From assembly GCF_900116565.1 (NCBI RefSeq), contig NZ_FPCJ01000001.1, positions 2,042,540 to 2,106,539 of the forward strand: a DNA stretch of 64,000 bases, in the 5' to 3' direction. Below the pieces are notes generated by a model. That model was not told where the DNA came from, did not search any database, and saw only the letters and a list, made by a program, of their open reading frames with translations. A program made the position numbers and the translations under genes. The stretch is from Thermoflavifilum thermophilum (lineage in GTDB: Bacteria; Bacteroidota; Bacteroidia; Chitinophagales; Chitinophagaceae). The stretch's first letter is position 1; each line of letters starts with the position of its first letter. This document shows positions 54,983-61,864 of this stretch, piece by piece.

Positions 54983-55540
54983 TTGTCATCCGCACCCTAC
55001 AGTGAAGAAGTTTTGATTACCCTTCTTCGGAAGAAAAACGAAGAAGCCTTTCGGTATCTGTATGATCATTATGCCGCAGCACTGTATGGTGTGGTTTTGA
55101 AAGTTGTAAATGAACAGGAATTAGCCAATGATCTGTTGCAGGAAATTTTTGTAAAAATTTGGAATCGCATTGACAGCTACGATCCGCAAAAAGGAAGATT
55201 ATTTACCTGGATGCTGCATATCGCCCGCAACACAGCCATTGATATGCTTCGATCCAAAACCTATCACCAGCAGGAGAAAAACCAGTCTCTGGAAAGCAAC
55301 GTACATATTGGTAATTCCATCCAAATGAGCAGTTCCATGATGGTTGATCAGATGGGATTGAAAAATGTGTTGAACATGCTTAGCGAAGAGCAGCGCATGC
55401 TGATTGAAAAGGCTTATTTCAGGGGATACACCCAGGAAGAAATCGCAAAAGAGCTGCAGGTGCCGCTGGGAACCGTGAAAACCCGCATCCGGAATGCATT
55501 GTTGAAGCTAAGAGAAATCTTACAGGAAAAACGAACTTAA
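54983..55540 (+). CDS. ECF-type RNA polymerase sigma factor
   Basis: The 185-residue protein starts at TTG 54983. Region 2 is read as LYDHYAAALYGVVLKVV, LLQEIFVKIWNRIDSYDPQK and FTWMLHIARNTAIDMLRSK; region 4 follows as AYFRGYTQEEIAKELQVPLG and TVKTRIRNALLKLREIL, a clean HTH. The linker is short, as in ECF factors. It belongs with the anti-sigma gene 60 bases downstream. A near-consensus TATCTTTA lies at 54951-54958. Confidence 0.92.
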   Translation: MSSAPYSEEVLITLLRKKNEEAFRYLYDHYAAALYGVVLKVVNEQELANDLLQEIFVKIWNRIDSYDPQKGRLFTWMLHIARNTAIDMLRSKTYHQQEKNQSLESNVHIGNSIQMSSSMMVDQMGLKNVLNMLSEEQRMLIEKAYFRGYTQEEIAKELQVPLGTVKTRIRNALLKLREILQEKRT

Positions 55541-55600
55541 CATAAACAATGATTGAAGTACAAACGAAAAATTTAAAATGGGTTAAAACCTAACGGGACT

Positions 55601-56386
55601 TTGGATATTCAGGAATACATATCATCCGGTATCATTGAGTTGTATGTGCTGGGCATGCTCTCCGAGCAGGAGGCAGCCGAGGTAAGAGCCTATGCGCGCC
55701 AGTATCGGGAAGTGCAGCAGGCCATAGAGATGTATGAGCAAACGCTGGAGCAGTATGCATCTTTACATGCTGTGCAGCCTCCTGCAGTGTTGAAAGAAAA
55801 GATTTGGCAAAAGCTGCAATCTTCATCTTCGCGGGTATCTGCCGGGTCGGGCAGGCGTTTGTTGCAACATCCCATCATGCCTTATCTGATGGCAGCCTGT
55901 GTGATTCTGCTGATTGGCAGCGTGATATTGAATGTGATGTTTTACGCACAATATCAGCATGTGAGGGAAGAAACAGAAAAACTGCAGGCACAGCAGGCAC
56001 ATTTGCAGCAGCAGGTGAGCCAATATGCACTGGCCTTGCAGATATTGCAAACGCCCGATTATACTCCCGTATTGTTGAAAGGAGTTGCTCAGCATCCGGA
56101 TTTCATGGCTACGGTTTACTGGAATAAAAACAACGGCGAAGTGTATTTGCTGCCCAACCTGATGCCTCCGCCCCCTACCGGTAAGCAATATCAGCTCTGG
56201 GCTATCATAGACGGCAAGCCCGTTTCAGCAGGCATATATCCCACGGCTCCTTCAGATATTCCTGTTCAAAAAATGGCCGTTATTAAACAGCCAGTGCAGG
56301 CCTTTGCCATCACGCTTGAAAAAGAAGGTGGTAGCCCCACACCCACGCTATCAGCCATGTATGTGATGGGTAAAGTGAATGGATAA
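55601..56386 (+). CDS. Anti-sigma factor, RskA-type single-pass membrane protein
   Basis: The 261-residue protein also uses a TTG start (55601). The N-terminal cytosolic part (about residues 1-75) is helical, with IELYVLGMLSEQEAAEVRAY, and would bind the sigma factor. One membrane helix follows at about 88-112 (MPYLMAACVILLIGSVILNV), then a coiled-coil segment (EETEKLQAQQAHLQQQVSQY) and a C-terminal RskA-like domain (YQLWAIIDGKPVSAGIYPTA). The pair is typical of envelope-stress control. Release probably needs regulated proteolysis by factors elsewhere. Confidence 0.9.
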   Translation: MDIQEYISSGIIELYVLGMLSEQEAAEVRAYARQYREVQQAIEMYEQTLEQYASLHAVQPPAVLKEKIWQKLQSSSSRVSAGSGRRLLQHPIMPYLMAACVILLIGSVILNVMFYAQYQHVREETEKLQAQQAHLQQQVSQYALALQILQTPDYTPVLLKGVAQHPDFMATVYWNKNNGEVYLLPNLMPPPPTGKQYQLWAIIDGKPVSAGIYPTAPSDIPVQKMAVIKQPVQAFAITLEKEGGSPTPTLSAMYVMGKVNG

Positions 56387-56554
56387 TTATAGACCGTCTG
56401 GTGAGGATAAAAGCCAAAAAACTTCCTGATTTTTTACAGGTGAAAGCATTAATCTGCCTGTCTTTGGTAAAACGTTTGTAACGTTAAGGCTTATTAATTT
56501 GGGAAGATCTACAACTTCTTGTTTGGATAATCCATCTAGGCTAAACACGAAAGA

Positions 56555-56647
56555 TGGCGGAAAGGGAGGGATTCGAACCCTCGGTTCCGGTTGTGCCGGA
56601 ACACACGCTCTCCAGGCGTGCCAGTTAAACCACTCCTGCACCTTTCC
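56555..56647 (-). tRNA. tRNA-Ser (anticodon GGA)
   Basis: The minus strand gives a 93-nt class II tRNA. The acceptor stem is GGAAAGG with CCTTTCC and a discriminator G, followed by an encoded CCA. The anticodon stem CACGC/GCGTG holds the loop CTGGAGA, anticodon GGA, which reads UCC and UCU. A long variable arm with a TTCCGG/CCGGAA stem confirms serine. The T arm GAGGG-TTCGAAT-CCCTC is complete. It lies between the anti-sigma gene and the GH3 gene, transcribed opposite to both. Confidence 0.97.
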
Positions 56648-56788
56648 GAGCCTGCCGCAAAGATAGCAAACCTGAGGAATAGTCGGGTATTTGATAAAAA
56701 ATTATTCATCACCTGAGGAGATTGATTTTTTTCTATTTTTATGGCCTTAAACCTGGATTTTATTTACCCATAAACCAAACTCCGAGAT

Positions 56789-58960
56789 ATGAATGTTCGC
56801 AATCTTAGATGGATGCTCACCATGCTTGTGAGCACCTGCATTCCTTTGTGGCTAACTGCCCAGACGCTTGACGATTCCACTATTTACCGAAAGGCTGATT
56901 CCCTGATAGCCTTGATGACGCTGGAGGAAAAGGTGAATATGATTCATGCCAGCTCATCGTTTACCAGCGGAGGTGTACCCAGGTTGGGTATTCCCGAATT
57001 GGTCATGTCAGACGGGCCTCATGGGGTGCGCATGGAGCATGGGCGGGGCTGGACGGAGCTGCAAGTGGATGATTCGGTAACCTATTTGCCTGTAGGTGTG
57101 TGTTTGGCCGCTACCTGGAATCCGCAGCTGGGTTATGCATTCGGGACTGTGCTGGGCAGTGAAGCCAATGCACGAGGCAAAGATGTAATCCTGGGTCCCG
57201 GCATTTGTGTGATCCGCACACCGCTCAATGGCCGCAACTTTGAATATATGAGCGAAGATCCTTACCTGATCTCAAAAATGGTGGTGGGTTACATTCAGGG
57301 TGTTCAATCGCAGGGCATTGCAGCCTGTGTAAAGCATTATCTGGCCAACAACCAGGAAACCGATCGTTTTACCATCAACGTGGATATGCCCGAGCGAGCC
57401 TTGCAGGAAATTTACCTGCCCGGCTACAAGGCAGCTGTGCAGCAAGGGCACGTGCTGACGTTGATGGGTGCATACAACAAATTCCGCGGTCAGTATTGCA
57501 CGGAAAATGCCTATTTGATCCACAACATCCTGAAATCGCAACTGGGCTTCAAAGGACTGGTTGTCAGCGACTGGGGGGCAGTGCACAACACCATGGAAGC
57601 CCTGATGAATGGCACCGACCTGGAAATGGGTACCGACCTGAGCATGCTGCCGCATCCGGATTATCATAAGTTTTTTATGGGCGATACGGTGATCAGCCTG
57701 GTGAAACAAGGAATTGTTCCCGAATCGGTGGTTGATGAAAAGGTCAGGCGCATCCTGTATGTGATGTTTAAAGTGCATAAGTTCGACAGCCTGCGACCCA
57801 AAGGCGTGCGCAACACACCCGAACATCAGGCCATAGCCTTGAAAGTGGCGGAGGAGGGCATTGTGTTGTTAAAAAATGATCAGCACCTTTTGCCTTTTAA
57901 TGCGAAGAAAATCAAAACCATAGCGGTTATCGGGGCCAGTGCCGATTGGAAAAATGCCAGGGCCGGCGGTAGTTCACAGGTGCCTGCTTTGTTTGAAATC
58001 ACGCCTCTGCAGGGAATCCGCGATCTGGTGGGAAATCGGGTGCGTGTGGTTTATGCGCCGGGATATCGGATTGCCCGGGGTTTTCATGCCGATCCCACGA
58101 TGATTCAGCAGGCGGTAGAAGCTGCGCGTAAGGCCGATATTGTGATTTATGTGGGTGGCTGGATCCATGGCTATTCCGATGCGTGGGACGACAATGCCTT
58201 TGATGCGGAAGGAGTGGATAAACCCAATATGTATTTGCCTTTTGACCAGGATACGCTGATGGAGGCTGTGCTGAAAGCCAACCCCCGCACAGCCATTGTG
58301 CTGATGGGTGGAGGTCCGGTGGATATGACCCGCTGGATTGAGCAGGCACCTGCTATCGTACAGGCCTGGTACCCCGGTATGGAAGGCGGGAAAGCTATTG
58401 CTGAAATTTTGTTTGGCCAGGTGAATCCGTCCGGAAAATTGCCGATGACTTTCCCCAAAACCCTTGCCGACAACCCCACCGCCCGCTTTGATTCCTATCC
58501 CGGCAAAAATGGATTTGAGTACTACAGCGAAGGCTTGTTTGTTGGTTACCGGTATTACGATACCTATCACGTACAGCCTCAGTTTTGCTTTGGACATGGT
58601 TTATCCTACACCACTTTTGCATACGATCAGCTGCAGATTGAAAAATCAGGTCCGGACAGCGTAACCGTGCGTTTCACCCTGCAGAATACGGGGAAAATGG
58701 CGGGTGCGGAAGTGGCACAGGTGTATGTGCATGAAGAACATCCCCGCATGGTGAGGCCGGAAAAAGAACTGAAAGGCTTTCAGAAAGTATTTCTGCAGCC
58801 TGGTGAAAGTCGAACTGTCACCATCGGACTACCCCGTTCAGCCTTCAGCTATTTTGATGATCATCGCATGCAATGGGTCATGGACCCGGCCCGGTTTGAT
58901 ATCCTCATTGGTAGTTCATCGGAAGATATCCGGCTGAAAGGCCAGGTTGATTTTGAATAA
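56789..58960 (+). CDS. Glycoside hydrolase family 3 beta-glucosidase-like enzyme
   Basis: The 723-residue protein has a Sec signal (about residues 1-25) and a GH3 N-terminal barrel with LVMSDGPHGVR. The nucleophile Asp261 lies in GLVVSDWGAVHNTMEAL. The C-terminal alpha/beta sandwich has IVLLKNDQHLLPF and GAVIGAS-like IAVIGASADWK, and a fibronectin-like end (LKGFQKVFLQPGESRTVTIG). It would remove beta-linked sugars from oligosaccharides in the periplasm. It is unlinked to a SusCD pair. No TAnnTTTG was found in its 5' flank, only a one-off TATTTTTA. Confidence 0.93.
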   Translation: MNVRNLRWMLTMLVSTCIPLWLTAQTLDDSTIYRKADSLIALMTLEEKVNMIHASSSFTSGGVPRLGIPELVMSDGPHGVRMEHGRGWTELQVDDSVTYLPVGVCLAATWNPQLGYAFGTVLGSEANARGKDVILGPGICVIRTPLNGRNFEYMSEDPYLISKMVVGYIQGVQSQGIAACVKHYLANNQETDRFTINVDMPERALQEIYLPGYKAAVQQGHVLTLMGAYNKFRGQYCTENAYLIHNILKSQLGFKGLVVSDWGAVHNTMEALMNGTDLEMGTDLSMLPHPDYHKFFMGDTVISLVKQGIVPESVVDEKVRRILYVMFKVHKFDSLRPKGVRNTPEHQAIALKVAEEGIVLLKNDQHLLPFNAKKIKTIAVIGASADWKNARAGGSSQVPALFEITPLQGIRDLVGNRVRVVYAPGYRIARGFHADPTMIQQAVEAARKADIVIYVGGWIHGYSDAWDDNAFDAEGVDKPNMYLPFDQDTLMEAVLKANPRTAIVLMGGGPVDMTRWIEQAPAIVQAWYPGMEGGKAIAEILFGQVNPSGKLPMTFPKTLADNPTARFDSYPGKNGFEYYSEGLFVGYRYYDTYHVQPQFCFGHGLSYTTFAYDQLQIEKSGPDSVTVRFTLQNTGKMAGAEVAQVYVHEEHPRMVRPEKELKGFQKVFLQPGESRTVTIGLPRSAFSYFDDHRMQWVMDPARFDILIGSSSEDIRLKGQVDFE

Positions 58961-58967
58961 CAAATGA

Positions 58968-59693
58968 TCAGGCAATGCTATCTGATTCAGAAAGGGTGCG
59001 CATCAACAAGCGTTTGGCAATAGGCAACAGGGTTTCCTGAAAAGGCACTTGCATTTTGCTTTTTACCAGATAAACAGCCGGATTGGGTAGCATGCGATGC
59101 GTGTGTATGATTTCTTTTTTCAGGCTTTCATACGTTGTGAAACGCGATTTGCTCCAAGAATTCACATATTCCATGCGAATCCCTTTATACCGGGCAGCTT
59201 GATGTTCGAACAAAGTGATGTGATATACGTAAACCTTTACTTCGGTTACACCCTGATAATGCAACAGCACATATCCTTCATTTTTATACAATGGCAGAAT
59301 ACCTACGGGTTCGATGGCTATTTGTTGTTCAATGAATTCATAAATCTGCACGCCATTGTCAATAGTGTGTTTCAGCTCTTCCAATGCAAAGCTGGTAATG
59401 AGTTCTAGCTCCTGCATCAGTTCGTTGTCTTGCAGCATTTCTTCATAAATAATTTCCAACCGCTGCAAATCAATCTGGCTGATTCTTTTGGGAAACTGCT
59501 CCTGTAAAAATTGTTTGTTATTGCGGAAAGCCAGCAAATTGTTGTAATGAAAAATCACATCGGATAGCTGGGGATACAACTTATTCTGATTGAAGTACTT
59601 GTTAATTTCCTGCAAATAAGCCAGCAACCGATATTTCTGCAATTCAAAATCCACATAGCCTTCTATAAACCAGGTTGGATTCAGGTTTATCAT
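58968..59693 (-). CDS. Conserved protein of unknown function
   Basis: The 241-residue cytosolic protein has no signal or membrane helix. Its N-terminal half is strongly helical (QLSDVIFHYNNLLAFRNNKQ; EIIYEEMLQDNELMQELELI) and the C-terminal half alternates in a beta-like way (GYVLLHYQGVTEVKVYVYHI). I recognise no family. Stop codons of this gene and of the GH3 gene face each other 7 bases apart. DoxX lies 68 bases upstream on the same strand. Confidence 0.7.
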   Translation of the reverse strand: MINLNPTWFIEGYVDFELQKYRLLAYLQEINKYFNQNKLYPQLSDVIFHYNNLLAFRNNKQFLQEQFPKRISQIDLQRLEIIYEEMLQDNELMQELELITSFALEELKHTIDNGVQIYEFIEQQIAIEPVGILPLYKNEGYVLLHYQGVTEVKVYVYHITLFEHQAARYKGIRMEYVNSWSKSRFTTYESLKKEIIHTHRMLPNPAVYLVKSKMQVPFQETLLPIAKRLLMRTLSESDSIA

Positions 59694-59761
59694 AGGTCTT
59701 TTCTTTTTTATGAAATAGAAAATTTACGAGAAATTTTGCAATCGGCCAAAGGTTATAGCTA

Positions 59762-60184
59762 TCAGACATGCTTTTTGCGGACATGATCCAGCGACCAGCT
59801 TCCACCTCCCGCAATCAGCAGAAATACCAGGGAAAGCGTCATGGCAAAATCAGTGCGATATTCATGAAACATGGGAAGAAAACCTTTGTGAATGAGCAAT
59901 GGCCACTTGGTGTATACGAAAGCAACAGCCATCACAATCAGGAGGGGTATGGTGGCCAGCCGGGTAAACAATCCCACGATGAGCAACAAGCCAAACAGCA
60001 TTTCCGTGGCACCCGTAACCGGCGCCCAGAACGCAGCATGCGGAATGCCTATTTGTATAAACCTTCCCACACCCAGGGTATCGGGGTATATGAATTTTTG
60101 CAATCCTTCCAGAAAAAAAGTAAAACCGGGAATCAGCCGAATCAGCCACAGCCAGCTATCAACAGAAGAGTGCGTTTTGGCCAT
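59762..60184 (-). CDS. DoxX-family membrane protein
   Basis: The 140-residue protein has four hydrophobic helices and the DoxX opening WLWLIRLIPGFTFFLEGLQKF. It continues with TGATEMLFGLLLIVGLFTRLAT and PLLIVMAVAFVYTKWP (each cited in part). The family covers small redox-linked membrane subunits; some act with thiosulfate or quinone, but this one has no diagnostic partner nearby. The upstream AT-rich 58 bases separate it from the sterol desaturase remnant. Confidence 0.88.
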   Translation of the reverse strand: MAKTHSSVDSWLWLIRLIPGFTFFLEGLQKFIYPDTLGVGRFIQIGIPHAAFWAPVTGATEMLFGLLLIVGLFTRLATIPLLIVMAVAFVYTKWPLLIHKGFLPMFHEYRTDFAMTLSLVFLLIAGGGSWSLDHVRKKHV

Positions 60185-60242
60185 CGGAAATGATATTTAA
60201 TGTAGTACATAAAAATATCAGAAAAATAAAAAAAATAAAATG

Positions 60243-60964
60243 CTACACTCCATAACGAATCAGATGGTTGGTTTCATGGATGTATCTCCCGAAGATTCGA
60301 TCCCAGTAGGGTAGTATAGAACTGAAATTAGAGTCTGTTTCCCGGGCAATATCGGAATGGTGGATACGATGCATGCGGGGCGAGACAATAAATCGACGAA
60401 GGCGATGATCCCACACCGTAGATAGATGAACATTGGAATGATGAAAGACAATTACTGGAAACAGTACAAGGCCATATCCCACAATAGCCGCAACTGAGAT
60501 GCCCAGCAAAGGGAAAACCAACATCCTTGCAATAAATGAAAAAAAAATAATTCACCGGTGTGAAATCGCATTGCTGAAGGGCTGTTCAATGCGGTATCGC
60601 TATGATGAAAACGATGAAAATACCATAAAAAATTTCCAGCTGTGGTTGAGCCTATGCCAGCCGTACATAAACAAGTCGATCAGGATAAATGAGAATATCA
60701 GCTCCAGCCCGAAAGGCAAATGAATCCAGCGAAATAACCCCACTGGTATTTGATTTATCCATTACATATACTGTTGAAACCCATATCCGGCCACCAGCAC
60801 AAACACTATGTTGAGTAATCCGATGCCGATATTCAACATATTGTGATGCCATTCGTTGGGAAATTTTTTTCCGGGAATACATGCTCTGCCAAATAGCCCA
60901 ACAGAAACACAATGGCTATTGCATAAGGCTGGAAATGACGGAGTATGTCGAGCAGCGTATCCAT
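60243..60964 (-). pseudogene. Sterol desaturase/fatty acid hydroxylase family protein, frameshifted
   Basis: From ATG 60964 the minus strand starts MDTLLDILRHFQPYAIAIVF and should continue to IRYGV at 60243, but several lesions break it: an A7 run short by one (plus 60864-60870), a TAA at 60762-60764, a T6 run one too long (plus 60627-60632) and a T9 run out of phase (plus 60539-60547). Repairing them gives the di-iron histidine boxes in order: HRLNH, HRFHH, HHSNVH and HRIHH. So the gene once encoded a membrane hydroxylase. All frameshifts are in homopolymers; sequencing error is possible, but the TAA stop argues for real decay. Confidence 0.8.
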
Positions 60965-61039
60965 TGAAGAATGGCATTTTGCAACTATGTAAATTTACCT
61001 GATTTGAATGAAAACCATGGCGTGTGAAAAGAATCAAAT

Positions 61040-61047
61040 TATCTTTG
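61040..61047 (+). promoter_or_regulatory. -7 element TATCTTTG of the NIPSNAP gene
   Basis: Perfect TAnnTTTG match 20 bases before ATG 61068. It shows that the upstream in-frame ATGs (61008, 61017) precede the promoter and are not starts. Confidence 0.55.
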
Positions 61048-61067
61048 CCGGACAGGAAATATCGGCC

Positions 61068-61859
61068 ATGAAATCATTCTATTTACTGTTGCTGACTACA
61101 GGTTTTTTTCTGTGCAGCCTGGCACAGTCTAAGACCATCCATCATTCAGCTGAACGACTTTACTATGTAATACGTGTATATCATTTTGCAGATACACAAT
61201 CTATACAGGCGACGGAAGATTTTTTGCAGCAGGTGTATGTTCCTTTTATGCATGCACTTGGCATTCGGCCGGTAGGTGTGTTCAGCATGATCAGGCCGGC
61301 CGATACGGGCGAACAGCGATTGTATGTGCTTACTCCTTATCGGTCGCTCGCGCAGTGGGAAAACACCGAACAGGCCTTGATGCATGACACGGCCTGGTGG
61401 AACAAAGTGCCCGATTATAGCCGGGCTCCGGCATCCCGGCCACCCTATGCACGGATGGAAACCATCGTGTTGCGGGCTTTCCCGGATATGCCCGTCATCC
61501 ATAAACCGCGATTACATGCGCCGATTGCTCAACGTGTGTATGAATTACGCAGTTATGAGAGTCCGGATGAAGCTTATGGATTGAACAAAATACAGATGTT
61601 TAATGCCGGCGGCGAAATCAAAATTTTTGATCGGTTGGGATTTGAGGCGGTGTTTTACGCACAGGTGTTGAGTGGCTGCCACATGCCCAATCTGATGTAC
61701 ATGACGGCCTTTGAAGATATGGATGCCCGAAATGCACACTGGAAAGCTTTTAGCGCCGATTCTGTGTGGCGTCATCTTTCAGCCCTGCCCGAATATCAGC
61801 ATAATGTATCGCATGCCGATATTGTTTTTTTGCATCCATTATCATTCTCCGATTTATAA
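61068..61859 (+). CDS. NIPSNAP-family exported protein
   Basis: The 263-residue protein begins MKSFYLLLLTTGFFLCSLAQ, a Sec signal peptide. Two ferredoxin-like NIPSNAP repeats follow: the first near residues 30-120 (IRVYHFADTQ, VYVPFMHALGIRPVGVF) and the second near 150-255 (VYELRSYESPDEAYGLNKIQ, MTAFEDMDARNAHWKAF). The family is of dimeric alpha/beta barrels without a settled reaction. The start follows from the signal peptide and the upstream promoter element. The stop lies 5 bases from the smc stop on the other strand. Confidence 0.88.
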   Translation: MKSFYLLLLTTGFFLCSLAQSKTIHHSAERLYYVIRVYHFADTQSIQATEDFLQQVYVPFMHALGIRPVGVFSMIRPADTGEQRLYVLTPYRSLAQWENTEQALMHDTAWWNKVPDYSRAPASRPPYARMETIVLRAFPDMPVIHKPRLHAPIAQRVYELRSYESPDEAYGLNKIQMFNAGGEIKIFDRLGFEAVFYAQVLSGCHMPNLMYMTAFEDMDARNAHWKAFSADSVWRHLSALPEYQHNVSHADIVFLHPLSFSDL

Positions 61860-61864
61860 TCAAA

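Noticed and set aside
56387-56641. 84-codon minus-strand frame over the serine tRNA
   Set aside because: It runs through the tRNA gene and into the anti-sigma 3' end; the sequence is explained by the tRNA.
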